A stretch of DNA of 64,000 nucleotides from Pholis gunnellus (taxonomy: Eukaryota; Chordata; Actinopteri; Perciformes; Pholidae). The stretch spans positions 6,574,833-6,638,832 of the forward strand of contig OU342819.1 in NCBI GenBank assembly GCA_910591455.2, written 5' to 3'. The notes below the pieces were generated by a model. That model was not told the DNA's origin. It saw nothing but the letters and a program-made list of their open reading frames with translations, and searched no databases. Positions 10,915 through 24,767 of the stretch are shown here, in pieces (within the stretch, counting starts at the first letter, position 1; every line of letters begins with the position of its first letter). A program made the translations under genes and the position numbers.

Positions 10915-12494
10915 GTCAGTGGCCGGAAAATGTAGCATGTTTCATGCAAACACCGATTAGATACATTATTCTGAGCAGAAATCACCATTACCCTTTGACA
11001 CAGAGTCAGCTTAACGTAACCCGAGAGGGTGTTTTGTGGAAGCACAGTCTTATCTTTTTGAAAAAGACACAGGGTCTTGGTTGTTGTTGCTAGCTAGCTA
11101 ATGTTAGGTGGTTGTCTAGACCGTTAGCCTAGCGTGGCTAAGTGGTAAGCAAGCGCGTTTGTCATATCTATGAGTGTAATAGTTTCTGAATAACCGTATG
11201 TGTATTAATGTTCGAGCGATACTGGCCTCTAAGTTGGCTCGTTGATAAAATACCGTTACATAATAACGTTAATTTGCTACAGCGACCCGCTGTGCGTCGC
11301 TAACGCTAATGTTAGCTGATGAACGCGTTAGCCTATAATACACTGAAGCTTGTGTAGCTTGAGCTAACATACTGTCAATGTACAATACACTGATGTTAGT
11401 GGATATTTTTCTGAAAAATAAACCTGGATTTGCTCATATTGCCAATACATGTTAATGTTAGCTTCATGATGGCAAGTAGACTTAGTTTGAGCTAAGTTAT
11501 GCTACACAACCGGTTATATTAACGTTATAATGCACCGGGCCTGTCAATGCCGCCATTTTGTTTTGTTCTCCCAATAAAATCATTTTTTTCTGCGTTGCCC
11601 GTTGCCTCATACGAACGACAGAGAAGCAACAACGTAACAACAACCCCCCCAAAAAATCGATCAGTTGCGATGTAGGTGTGTGATTCACAACATAGTGCCT
11701 CACACAGTTGAAGAGCAAGGAGCTCATGTTACCGCAAGGTGTTGAGATACATTATGAAACATCAACGCAGTCCCCCTCCCAACGTGAACACAGAGGCCTT
11801 GTGTTAGCCACCGTTAGCACTGGAATACAGATATCTTTGTAAACCGCGGCAGTTGTTTCTACATATGTATGGTCATTGCAATTGCTACTGTAGAAGCTAC
11901 CAGCTGTTTTTGCCCCAAATATGCTCGTGTTTATCGTTAGCTTTAGCTTTTCAAGGCCCCTTTGTGGTATATGTTGCTGCAGCTGTGTCTTGGTAGTGTA
12001 GCTGCTGTTAATCCCCATACAACATGTAGTTGACCAGCCATCCCACGACCTAATTTTCTAAGCTCATCTGGCACAATGCAGTGCTGCTGCTGGGTAGTCG
12101 GTTGTTTCATGCATTTATTTCCCTCAATGATATGCGTGTTGCAGATATGTTGCGTTTTGTCAATATGAAGATTATCAGTGCGCAGTGAAATGCAGTTTGC
12201 TTTACATTCGAGTCTTTTGGTATCCTTAACATCGGGATGCTTTGAGTCTGCTGGTTTGGCCAAACACAGTCACACCACTGTTCATCACATTGTTGGTGTG
12301 AGCCTTGTTGCATCTATCTATAAGTTAGACTTGTTATTCAGCTCTAAAATATGGTCCTGGACCACATGGATTGTCTCGCATCATGTCACCACTTCATTCA
12401 AAGCAAGTGAATGTAATTACTAATGTTATTTGTTGCATAATAATCCGATGAGAATCATCTGTTCTCAGTAATTGTTCCTAATGGGAGTTGGGTG

Positions 12495-12496
<2 letters not shown>

Positions 12497-12571
<75 letters not shown>

Positions 12572-12582
12572 GGGGGGGGGGG
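12497..12582. repeat. (GT)n followed by (G)28
   Basis: A pure GT tract of about 58 bases runs directly into 28 consecutive Gs, within the presumed first intron of prrc2a. The G run is a potential quadruplex-forming and assembly-fragile site. Confidence 0.95.
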
Positions 12583-13867
12583 TCAGCTGTTTAACCTGCT
12601 GGATTCAGCCAAATCCCTCTGAATTGGACAGATGTCATCTCTGTGTTTTATTGATGTGCAGTAAAATTAGTTCAAGTTAAAGGCCTGGCAGTTGCCATGG
12701 AGCCAAGAAAAGGCATAGAAGAATATAATTTATAATGTGTTGCCATAGAGACCGTGGCTCAGTTTTTCCCCTCTTTTTTGTGTGCAGAGTTTCCTGTGAT
12801 GAGGTGTGTATTTATGCACTGCACTAGGTCTGTTTGCATTTAAACTGTATTTATGCTGATGAACCTCTCCGAGCTGAAATTTGTGTTAGTAAGAGGATGC
12901 TTAAGTACCTCCAGTACTATTCCAGTTTTGCACCTCGTATAAAAGCTGGTGCAGAACCAGAAATGTATCAATGAAAAGCTGCACAAATGCCGGTGTAACT
13001 GCCACGAGAACCCTAACACACGTTTCATTGTGTATCAGTAAGAATTGGGCTGTCAGGCCTGTACAGCAGTAGGTCAATGGTGCTGAATGGAAAACAGCCA
13101 AATACGAAAATGGCTTTTATGTAGTCATTGACTGGGCTTAACATAACTATTCTATTTCGATACGTTTATTTATTTATTTATCTTGCAGAACAGGCATTTT
13201 CATCTCTCATCATTCTCCAGCCATGTAACTTAGTTAAATTGGTTTAGAATCCACATATTGTTTAAGTTGTTGAACTTTTAAAATCCCTTTAATTGCCAGC
13301 CCAAACTAAACTGGTAAATGTTCAATGTCACAGATAGTCTTTTAAGTTTATTAGAGGTTAATGTTTTAAGTATGGAGGCATTAAGAGGTGTTTTTTCTAT
13401 TATTTTTTTATCTATTTCAATTGTACATATATGAGGTACACAATGATCAACAGAACATTTGTGGCGCACAAGAGAAAAAGCATCAGTGTGGAACAAACAA
13501 TTGTGTAATGCCACATATCTGTTTTGGGAATTGATAATTTGTTGAAATGGAGGAATATCTCTTCTGTGAGACAGAGCACAAAAAAAAAATTTAATTTCTA
13601 TTGTAAGTTATTAATTGACTGCTTAATTATACCACACAAATCCAGCTGTCCAATCCCTGATCTGAATCTGAAGGCTCACATCACATATGTTCAGGATATT
13701 TTGATTCGTGAGATAGTTTCTGTTTTGCTTCGTTGTTTTGAATGCCATCTTGTACAATCAGTACTTTTACTCTCACTTTCTGTGTATAGCTGGTGTCAAA
13801 CCTCTCACTCTCTGCCTCTCTCCTCCCCAGTCTCAGGGCTCACCATACTCAATGAGCGGACAGCGCA

Positions 13868-16800
13868 ATGTCAGAGCGCTCTGGGCAAACTGCAAAGGGG
13901 AAGGAAGGCAAAACCAAGTATGCGTCTCTCAACCTGTTTGATACATACAAAGGAAAGAGCCTTGAAACACAAAAGCCTGTTGGTGAGTATCTTGCTTCTG
14001 TCATGTCCAAGCTGTCATTGTCATACATCCACAGTACTGAATCGTCCTTTATATCTTTCTACCCGGGGAATTCGTTTTCAATATCGCTTGCCTCACAGGC
14101 TCCATTTACATTCTGCCACTTTTGTTTTGTTTTGTCACTAGATGTGCGACTTGTTTTGTAATTAATCAGATCGGGGCTTAAGAAACAGATCTGCTCCGCA
14201 CAGTTGAATTTACCCATAGGCTGTGTGATTAAAAGTGCCTGTCTGTGCTGTGCTGTCTCCTGACACCAAGTACCGCAACTTTGATGCAGTAGCTCGCTGT
14301 CTCCCTAAAAGCTCTGGTGCTGATTTCCAATACAGGAAACGGACGATGTGCTGCATCTCTCAACTGCCTACCAAACTGGTTTTGCTGATGCTGTTAATAT
14401 TATTCAGGGATGGAGGATATTTACTACCCTCAGTTGTAGGCCTTAATAACACTGTCTATTAGAATGTTTCTCATCTGTAAACCTATAAAAAGTAGTCCTG
14501 GCCTGTCTGGAAGGTGACTGGCTCTCAGGCCTTGACATGTCAGTGGAGCCTGGGAGCCACTGAGACAGAGGCTTACTTGTGGACGCTGTTTGACTTCTGT
14601 GCTGAGTCCCCAGTCGATGTTTTATTCAGAAGCTCTCCACTTGATCCAAGCAGCTGTCCCCGTTTCCAAACTATAGACTTCCTCCTCCTACATAGTGAAG
14701 CCATGCACCGCTGCGGTTTCTCAGAGCCTCGAGGAAACAAATGAGGGATTGATATTCAGCACAGCCTCACTTTTCCCAATCTGAAGGCTTTTCCATGATT
14801 CTGTGAGCATCAATTTCCTAATACTTCTCCATAAACTCTAATTGAAGTGGGTTTGCTGAAGGTTTTTAATAACATCTAAAGGCTTTTAATAATCCATATC
14901 CATCAGAATCACCAGACTGGAACTACCAAGCTTCTAGCGTTGTCGGTTGTTCAGCATCCTAATTGTGTATCGAGCAAACGCCGTCCCTGTCATCAGTAAA
15001 CCTCCTTACACCCAGAAGATTTAATTGGTGTCAGGTTTCAGGGGTCCATCTGTGCTAATGACCTCCTTTCTCTTCCCCATATCAGTTCCCCCCCGCCATG
15101 GCCTGCAGTCTCTTGGTAAAGTTGCCTCCGCACGGCGTATGCCACCCCCTGCCAACCTGCCCAGTCTGAAGGCAGAAAACAAAGGCAACGATCCCAACGT
15201 CTCGCTCGTTCCCAAAGACGGCACAGGATGGGCAAGCAAACAGGAACAAGCGGACCCAAAGAGGTAAATAACCCCCCTTTTAGCAGTCAAATCAATCAAA
15301 CCAACTTTTACTTACTTGTTACTACAATTGGTTGAAGGAAAAATCACTTTACCGTTTTCCTTTCGCTGAAGCTGTTTTGTCTGATATCTCCCGTTTGTGA
15401 CTTTCTTTCTTTTTCTTTCTCTAAGTACCGATGCATTGTCAGCACCGCAGCCGGAATCGCCGCAGCCTGCGGCTTCACCGACACCTGCACCGACCCGCCC
15501 GAGAACCCCACCAGTTTCAGAGGTACAGACTGTGCCACTTAAATTACTGCAAAGTCGCACTCTTGATAGTTTATAATAGAGATAATTTGGCCATAGTTGA
15601 CATGTATCATATGGTGTTTGTCTCTTTTGTGTGTGTGCGCGCCTCCTCTCAGGTTCTGGCCGCAGCTTCAACCCAGGCCGTAGGGGCAAGGTCCTGGGCA
15701 CAGGCCAGTGTTACACATGGAACACAAGGGGATGGTGAGTTTTACTTTTTGTATATGTCTCATAAGAAATGTACTGGAATAAGCTTTTTCTTACACATGG
15801 CCCCCTCTTTAAAAAAAAAAAAAACACATCACACTATGTCTTCCCTTTCTACAGGTGGAAAGGCATTAAACCTACCGTCGCCATTCTCTCGCGAGGAATT
15901 TCCCACCCTGCAGGCGGCTGGCGACCAGGACAAAGCTGGCAGAGAACAGGGCACTGCAGATCAGTGGTATGGGCCCGGACCAAGCCTCCGCCCCCAGAGT
16001 GAGTGATGCCCACCCAATCTTTAATAATTGATCATCTAGTCATTTAAGGAAATCAGTCGTGGTGGGGAAACTTATTTTACAGGAGTCATGTGCAATTAGT
16101 CTGCTGTTATTCATTTGCATAAGACAATCTTATCTTAATTTCACTTTATAATTATGTAGACATTGTCCTGTTTTTAGGAGTGGTTCAGCTCATTCAGTTA
16201 ATGGGGCAGCTGAGCAAACAGTCGGTGAGCTTTAATCATTTAGCTTGTATTGCTGCAAATGCACAAGTGTACAAATATTCGTATATATATATTTTTTTTA
16301 TGCTTTGGTTGGTATGCGCTTGCCAAAACCAAATTGAATTGGGGAATGAGGCAAAATAAAAAAATTTTCCCACTTAATTAACTGAAAGTAATATGAAATG
16401 AAAACTTAAATCCATTCCTATATGGCGGCTTATTTGAAAGGATGTGTTATCGTTCTAAAGTAATGGTTTTGCATATCTGACCGTATTCCATTTAATAAGC
16501 CTTTGAAGCATGCTGACCGCTCTGTCCTCTCCTGTGTTCACCGTCCTCAGACGTTACAAATTGGCGGGACGGTGGGAGCCGCGCCCTGGCGCCCACTGGG
16601 GAGGGGGCAGGGGAGGGTGGCACTGCTGGGGCTCTGGTAATGGATGGGGCAGCTGGGGCCCCCCCTCCAAATTCTCAGTCCCACGGGCCACCTAGGAACC
16701 CTCCTGCAGGCAGCCCCGCCTTGCCTCTGCCCCAGCCCCCTGTGGGGCCTGGGTTCCCCCAATACCGAGGGATCATTCCTCCTTTCGTAAGTTTTCCTTT

Positions 16801-19800
16801 TTGGTTTCAAGCAATGTTCTACTATTGTTTTTAATATAATTTACAGTATGTTGGTTTTCTGCAGTGCATTTGCAGGGCTCATATATATTTGACATTTGTC
16901 TGCAGATGGTGTGCAGAGTTGGCCAGTGCTGCACTTTCTTTTCATGACATTTGTTATGTTATTATGGTTCCTGCATACGTCAAAGGCAATAGACTACCAC
17001 AGCAACTAATGAAGCAGTCAACCAAGTTAAACTGAGTTACTAATTGGATTTCCACTCAACAACTATATAGCAAACATGACAGATGTAAGCATTTAAAAGA
17101 AAGAAGAAGCTCCGTTGTATAGCTACGACAAGAGCACCTTCATGTTGCAGTATGCTAACCTGTTCCATTCGAGGTCCCGTACACCGTTAATCCCTCAGAA
17201 CAGAGGCGACTGCCCACAGTATATCCTCAGCACCATCTCTGAAGTGTCGTCCAGCTTTTCCCATTGTCGTCCTCCCGTTTTAGGATTTCTTCTTTTGAAT
17301 ATGTCTTTGTGTCTGGGACCATGTTTTTATAACTGCAGGATTAACACTATTTACTGTCGCTGCGATTTTGTTCCACATCATCTGCCGAAACGTCACTCCA
17401 ACATGGCGGCTCGCCAACTAGATGGCTGGGTTGAAATTATGAAAATGAATTTGTCGAATCTGTGGTTTTAACAACTTTTTACAATCTGATTTTGTGCACG
17501 GTGGTTTTTAATTAAATAATTAATCTGCTACCAATGCCAAAACATGCATGTTTCATGTCCTCTTTAAAACAGCTCTCCTGATTACATAAATAGATAATTG
17601 TATCTGAATCTTTTTTTTATTTTTTTTTATAGATGTATCCTCCCTACCTGCCCTTCCCGGCCCCCTATGGCCCTCAGGGGCCCTTCAGGTACCCGGCACC
17701 TGGGGAAGGGCCTCCTCCAAGGTATGTTTCTTGCCAGTACCAATTGTACGGCTTGTGTTGCGCTACTTTATTTCAGTTTTTTCACCTGGTGAATTCTATT
17801 TTTCCTGCCGTTTGGGTGGGCACGTTTTTGTACCTTCGACATATCACTGACCTCCTCCCGCTCTTTCAGGTTCTCTCGTGGACAGGGTGGTCCTGACGGC
17901 AGGTCTCAGGGCGGCCCACGTGATCTAGGTGGAGAGGTTGTGAAGCGACCCCCTATCCTAAAGCAGGATGACCTGAAGGAGTTAGACGAGCTGGACCATG
18001 ATGGAGATGAGGGCTGGGCAGGTAAATCAACAAGCTGGTTCTTGATGTAGACAACATAGTTAAGACATTTCTTTTTTTTTTTTTAAATCTTTGTTCTGTT
18101 TAATGTATCAGATGTAAGACGGATTTGTGTTTACGAGTGGAACATTTTCAGTCTAAATGATTAATGAGGTGAAGGCGTAGCGGTAGCGAGTCAGATTGAT
18201 ACTTTCTAACATTGCAGATGATTCTGCTTATCATAATTCCTGCTGATTAAAGCAGAGTCAGTCACTACGATCGGCTCAGGAGGAGGAGAGGTTGGAGGAT
18301 CGGGTCTATCAAAGTGAAGGATGATGAATAATGTGCAAGAAATGTGCAGGATGTTTGGTATAAACGAGGATCTGATGTTGTTGTTTTTTGCTTAACAGGG
18401 GCTCATGAGGAGATTGATTACTCCGCCAAGTTGAAGTTCAGTGATGATGAAGGAGATGAAGAGGGAGAAGAGGAGAGAACCGAGAGCAAGTATGTGACCA
18501 AGTAGATTCAGCATGAGATCACTTCAGATTATGACGATACTGTGTTTTCTTTGGCATAAATGTGATTATATTATACAAGCTACTATGATTAGTTTGACAA
18601 AAGTTTCTCTTGTCCTCAGTGAGCAGCAGAGGTCCCAGGATGCAGCCTCTCGCTCTCGAGCCTCGGACAGCGGCGGAGACACCCGCCACACTCCTCCCTC
18701 TAATGCTGACAATGGCCCCCAACCCTCCAGCAAGCCAGGATGGGCCGAGGAGGGAGGCAGCGGCCGGGGGGGCCAGGGAGCACCAGCCAACTACCAGGTA
18801 GCGTCCTAACCAGTAGCAACAGGGTGTTGCCTAAGACAGGCTATGCTCAAGCTGTGAAAAGATGTGACATCCAAATTTACAAGACAATTTGGACATTCTG
18901 TCGAGCAAAGACTTACTTGTGGGAAGAGATGTGTTAGTGTATGTGCATGCGTGTTTTTGTCAGTGTAGAGTACTGTGGTGGAGCATGGCTAACTGTGTCT
19001 GCCTGTATACAGGGGCGCAGGCCTGGATTGGGTGGCCCCCGGGAGCAGTCCTCCCCCCCACCAGGGCCGCTCCTTGGACAAGGGCCTTACTCCTTTTACC
19101 GACAGGTAGCCATCTGGGTAGCGCCTCATAGACGAATCATTTCTATCATAATCTCATCCACCGCCCTGGGTCTTATGAAGAAGTCATCTTTAGTTTTAAG
19201 TTCGCTTTTTTGCCTCCTGAGTTTTGTTTTCGGTTGATGCAATCATTCGTTCAACATTTTTCACAGATTGCCGTGATGTCATCTAGAGAGTTGAAAGCTG
19301 CATTATGACGCAATCGTATTTTCTAACTGTTCAGGACCGGCCTCAAAATCAGGGTGCCTCTCAAAGCTCGGCGAAACCTGTCCCCAGCCAGCTTCAGCCA
19401 GCACCAGGAGGCCCCTCTCCTCCTGCCCAGCCGGGCCTACTGGTCCCTGGACCCCAGGAGAATGATGAGGATGAGACCTGGCGTCAGCGCAGGAAGCAGT
19501 CCTCCACAGAGATCTCTGCCGCTGTGGAGCGAGCTCGCCGCCGCCGCGAGGAGGAAGAGCGGAGGATGGAGGAAGAGAGGCGCGCAGCCTGCGCAGAGAA
19601 ACTAAAGAGGCTGGATGAGAAGCAGCAACAGCAGCAGGGCAGCAACGTAGGAGGTGGTGGTAGCAGCGGCTGTAAAAGCCCCAGCCCGGATGAAAACTCT
19701 GCAGCTGCCACAGCAGGCAGCCCTAGTCCATCTATTTCAGCCTCTGCCTCCTCCCCCAACATCAGCCAGCCCCCATCCCCCTGTGTGGACCCTGAAGAGT

Positions 19801-20426
19801 CTCCACTGCTGGTTGTCCAGCCGGGGTCCAGTCCTGGAGTCGGTGACCGACAGCGAGCCAGCAGCAACAGTAGCTATGACTCCAGTGCAGGTGAGTTTCT
19901 CGGGTCTGAATCGTTTGGATCACGAACATGTGATTCGGCTTTCTCGACACCTGGTGTGTTTTAATATGGCACTTCAAATACAGCTTCCATGTCTTGATAA
20001 TGAGCTTTCATTCAACCCTACAACCTTCTCCTGGTTCAGAAGTCCAACAGTGTCCCCAGCCGGCCGCGTCACAGCCACAGCAGCCTACGCTGGACGTACC
20101 TTTACCAGGAGAGAATAAGGAAGAGGCCATGGGCGCACCGCACATTCGTGCAGGAAGTGGAGGTGAAAGAGCAGTCGACCCAGTGAAGATTGAGAACATT
20201 GGAGGAGGAGCAGGACGTCAAGCCGGTGGTCCTCCTGGCCAGGGTTACTCAAAGTATCAGAAGTCTCTTCCACCTCGATTTCAGAGGCAGCAGCAGGTTA
20301 GGATCTGTATTTGTCTGTACAGGTATTGCTTGAATGTTTTTTGCATTCTAGATGAGTTTGAAATATATCCTTCTCGATGAGCTATGTTTTATACAGATAC
20401 GTCTTTTGCTGCTAATGCTGGCATGC

Positions 20427-20514
<88 letters not shown>

Positions 20515-23500
20515 GATATTTCTGTTCTTAAACATCCTGGGTGCTAAGTTTTCTGTGTCACATTTATTTCTCTTTAGGAGCAGCTCCTGAAGCAGCAGCA
20601 GCAGTGGCAGCAGCAACAACAACAACAACAACAGCAGCAGCAACAGCAGCAGCAGCAGCAGCAACAACAACAACAACAACAGCAGCAGCAACACAACCAG
20701 GCTTCACAAAGCCAGCTGTCCCCCCAGCCTCCACAGGGTCCTTCACCAGGTCCAACACCCCAGCCCGGGCCTGGACCAAAGCAAGGTGGACCCATGTATC
20801 CACCCAGCAATATGGTCCGACCCCCACCACTGCCAATGAATTTCGACCCTCGCTGGATGATGATGCCCTACATGGACCCCCGCATGATGCAGGGCCGCCC
20901 TCCGCCTATGGACTACTATTCAGCAGGCATGCACCCATCAGGTGAGTGGATGTGACATTATCACTTAGATCTAATGAAATGCTTTGAAGCTCTTACAATC
21001 AATCCATCAATCAAAACTTCTCTGTTCCAGTTCAGATGTTGGTGCAGTAGCACGCAGGCTGAAGTCATTACTGCATAGTCCCACAAATATCTTGTTTTGT
21101 TGTCGGTATCTATATATCGATATTTTCTTTAAAAGTAATTCTTCACTACTACAGGGCTCATTGGGCGTGAGCGGTCTGATTCGGGGGGATCTGGTTCAGA
21201 CCCCTTTGACAGGCAGCAACAGCACCCAGGGCACCCTCACCGTGGGACCCCCCCTATGGATCCTAAGATGGCCTGGGGGCAGGAGGTATTCCCCGGCGGA
21301 GGGGAGGGCCGTGGGCTAACATCACCTCTCAGGCAGAAGCAGGCTTTGGAGGATGACGATGTGGCCAAAGGGCCCAGGTATGGATATACAAGTCACTTTG
21401 TGGGAGATTTAAGCTCAACACATTCTACTGTATGTACTGAGAACAAGGTAAACATTTTCCAAAGTTGGTATTTATTTCAGAGCTGTTTAATTGGATTAAG
21501 TTAGATTGTACGTGTGTATATAATACTGTGTCCAACCTCTACATAATTCATATGCTCCAAATACTCAAATGATAAGGGAAAATAAGTTATTTTGTAATAT
21601 GGGTGAAGTGACCCTTTTAATTTGATGGATTAATTGAGTATTCTTTCTACGTTCTATATCTTAGGAGTGACACTCCTCCACACCGCATGCGCGAGGGTGG
21701 ATTGGGACCCATCCAGCAGCCCAGCGCCACCTCTGGGACATCCAATCAGACTCCACCTCCAGTTGGAACTCAAGTTGGGGCCCAGGGAGGCGGCCACCCT
21801 CATCACTACATGAGTGGGCGAGGCAACTTTAACAACTTCACTGACCAGGGTGCAAGGATGCATCCCCACCAGCAGCAGCAGCAGCAGCAGCAGCAGAGGG
21901 GGGAGAGGGGAAATCAGCAGCATAGCTACACCCACCAGGATGAAGGTCCTCCACGAGGGTCTCAGCAGGGACAGATATGGGGAGGCCCACACCCTCACTA
22001 CGATCGCAACGGTCGTACCGATCACCCTGTTGAGAGCAACTCTCATCTTCACCACCATCACGGCCACCACCCTCCGCAGCCTCACTTCTCTCTCCACCCA
22101 CACAAGCCAGAGAACAACCGAGACAGAGTTGTTGAGGCCCCTGCTAAGAAGACAGACTCTTCTCCTGCAATCAACCAACCTTCAATCTCATCCTCCTGCT
22201 CTTCCTCCTCCTCCTCTTCTGCCAGGGAAGATGGCAATGTCAAAGTTGCCCTGCATCATCACCCATCCCAGAGAGAGAGTGAAGGTGGTGTCGGGCACAG
22301 TCATGGGGAAAGAGGCAACAGTGGCAGTGCTAGCAGTAGCAGCCATGTGAAACAGGAGAAAACGGGCCCGGTGTATGCTCCCCATTCCGCCATGACCGCT
22401 AGCCCACCTCCTTCTCAACATGGCAGTCATACTCAGCCTCAGCAGCAGCAGCAGCACCCTCATCCTAAATCAAACCAAAGAGGGGGACGGGAGCACAAGA
22501 CCGAGACCCAGTGGGGCCCACGGCCTGGCAGCAGCAATACGGGTGGGGGGTCTTCTCATGGTAGGAGGGCTAATGCAGGAGGTGGAAACAACTCTCGTGG
22601 AGGGGAGGACTCCTCCAACACTCCATCAGACCACAAACCCTCCCACCAGTCAGGAGGCAGCAACGCCAACAGAAGGGCTGGCCCCATTAAGAAGCCAGTG
22701 CTTAAGGAGGTTAAGAGAGACGGAGGGGAAGCTGATGGAGGAGAAAAAACAAGCTTTGGGAAAGATAAAGACAAAGATGGTGGCCAACACACCTCCATGA
22801 AGCAGGAAGCCTCCTCCACCTCCCAGAATCCATCAGCTCCATCTAAAGATGAACCGGCCCAGACAGCCAAACCCAGGAATGCAGGAAAAGAACGATCTAC
22901 AGGAGGGGGCGGGTCTGGGAGAGGGCCCAAGGATGTAGACACCACTTCTTCAGGATTTTCAGGGTCCTCCAGGAGAGACAGGGACCGCTCCTTTGAGAGA
23001 GGAGGGGGCCCCTCCCACCACCATGGAGTACCTGCCAAAGGCAGCAGAGCCAGTCGTGGACGAGGGGGAGAGTTCTATGGGCGTGGCCGTGGTTACCGTG
23101 GCACCTACACGGCAGCTGCTGGCCCCACCGGTGGCAGTCGGGGCCGAATGGGTGGCAGGAGCGGCAGAGACTACCGCCCATCTGTTGGCGGTGGACACCA
23201 CCATGAGTCCAAGGGCGAGGGAGCCAGTGGCAGGCATGGTCAGGATCGGTCCCAGCATAACCCAGCCAGGGCCAGGAACCGAAGTGAAACCCGCAGTGAG
23301 GGTTCAGAGTACGAGGAGATCCCTAAGAGAAGGAGGGAGAGAGGTTCAGAGACCGGCAGTGAGAGTGGTGCAAGTGACCTTGGTCCCTCAGACAAGGAAG
23401 AGCACCAGAAACCCAACACTAAGAATGGCTCTGATAATGCCAACGCCACTGGCGGCGGGAACATGTCATCTGCACCTTCTAGAGGTTCCCAGGCCAGGGT

Positions 23501-24767
23501 CTTCACTCCCAGGGGTGTACCCTCTAGGAGAGGAAGGGGTGGAGGTAGTGGAGGAGGAAACATGTACAGAAGTGGTGGTAATGTTGGAGGACCACCTGGT
23601 GGACACCGGGTTGGACCCAGCTCAGCATCTCACAGTGGGTCCTCCAAGTCATCGGCCTCAGCTCGAAAGCAGCAAGGCCCGCCACAAACCTCTGGGCCCA
23701 AAGACTTTGGCAGGGGAGGAAATGGAGGAGAGAAGAAAGACAAGACGGCTGATGCAAGTCAAACTCAAAGTCAGGGGTCCAATCCCCCTCCGCCATCTTT
23801 GCCCGCTGCAGCCCCTGCCTCCTCGGCTTCCACTGAAAATGGAGGCGTTGTGACCCAGCAAGCTTCGACCAACCCGACGCCAAACTCTGGAGGGCCAAAT
23901 GCGCTGCCTCTTCCCACTAACCGTGGGTTCCCTCCCGGCGGGTTTGAGCGACCACCTAGACGTCGCCGCCACGGGCGATCCCAGCATCAGCAGGATAAGC
24001 CCCCCCGCTTCCGGAGACTGAAGGAGCGGGAGAATGCCGCACGAATCAACGGAGGAGTGGGGGTCATCGGGGGAGGAAGGCCCTCCTCTCCTGCCCTGAA
24101 TTCAGTTCAGGACAGTAACGGAGCCCCCGTCTCTGCTCCTGTGACAGGCAATGCCCAAAATGCTAACCACAGCACCACACTAACAGCCAACAATAATAGT
24201 GGGGGCGGGCATCTTAACAATACAAATAGTCACCACCATCACCACTACAACCAGGGCAATGCTGGGCAGACCCACCCCCAGCACCACCACAGCCATGGAG
24301 CAAAGTCCCCCGACTTCACCAACCAGAACTCGGACCAGGCAAACGAGGAGTGGGAGACCGCCTCCGAGAGCAGCGACTTCACAGAGTTCAGAGACAGGGA
24401 GGGAGGAGGAGGAGGAGGAGGAGGTGGAGGAGGTGGTGGAGGAGGAGGAGGAGGAGGGAAATCCTATTCTTCTCACCATCCCCACCACCTGGGAAGGGGT
24501 GGAGGCGGTGGCGGTGGCGGAGGTGCGGTCGATCGTGACATGGCAGGAAAGGAGCCCTTGGCGAATAAAAGAAGCTTCTCCAGCCAGCGTCCTGGCATGG
24601 AACGACAGAACCGGAGGGTCAACCCTGGCGGAGGTGGAGGGGGAGGGGGAGGGGGAGGAAGAGGCCCACGAGGGCCGCCCGGTGGCGGCTCTGGCGGGCC
24701 TGGTAATGGAGGTGGCAACCGCGGGGACCGACGTGGCAACTGGCCCTCCCCGAAAAATAGGAAGTGA
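13868..24767 (+). CDS. prrc2a: PRRC2A (BAT2), proline-rich coiled-coil protein; C terminus shorter than in mammals
   Basis: PRRC2A is a large, mostly disordered RNA-associated protein, reported in mammals as an m6A reader. Sixteen coding exons keep phase: 13868-13982, 15086-15263, 15426-15522, 15653-15734, 15855-15998, 16551-16786, 17633-17721, 17870-18021, 18399-18489, 18620-18797, 19013-19105, 19335-19890, 20040-20296, 20578-20941, 21155-21377, 21665-24767. The product is 1985 aa. Diagnostic parts: the BAT2 N-terminal domain (MSERSGQTAKGKEGK, SLNLFDTYKGKSLE, RHGLQSLGKVA; 1-200), SREEFPTLQAAGDQDKA, QYRGIIPPFMYPPYLPF (near 280), a basic/acidic coiled-coil (about 528-582), YQKSLPPRFQRQQQ followed by poly-Q (745-797), MNFDPRWMM (about 842), RGG/GYRG repeats (about 1400-1460), ANEEWETASESSDF and RSFSSQRPGMERQNRR. 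It ends NWPSPKNRK, where human PRRC2A continues for several hundred residues. No downstream exons for that tail are visible. Gln, His and Gly tracts lengthen the large last exon. Confidence 0.95.
20430..20512. repeat. (AT)n microsatellite in prrc2a intron
   Basis: An almost pure AT dinucleotide tract of about 83 bases with one C interruption. It lies 65 bp upstream of the acceptor of the poly-Q exon. Confidence 0.95.
20578..20700 (+). repeat. CAG/CAA tract encoding poly-glutamine in prrc2a
   Basis: The exon opens with codons for EQLLKQQQQWQQQ and then an uninterrupted glutamine run encoded by mixed CAG and CAA blocks. Human PRRC2A has a much shorter QQQQ stretch here, so this is a fish-side expansion. 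The mixed codons suggest a moderately stable tract. Confidence 0.9.
24400..24660 (+). repeat. Poly-glycine coding tracts near the prrc2a C terminus
   Basis: Three GGA/GGT/GGC runs (about 24403-24462, 24497-24525 and 24628-24660) encode long poly-glycine segments between conserved blocks. Human PRRC2A has shorter glycine runs at equivalent places. These tracts cause the long arginine-rich, glutamate-rich or proline-rich shadow frames seen here. Confidence 0.85.

Noticed and set aside
13524..14141. 205-residue frame overlapping the first prrc2a coding exon
   Set aside because: It runs through the intron acceptor and out of frame with the conserved BAT2 N terminus.
20389..20836. Poly-leucine, poly-alanine and poly-cysteine frames around the CAG tract
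   Set aside because: Artefacts of reading the CAG/CAA and AT repeats in other frames or on the minus strand.
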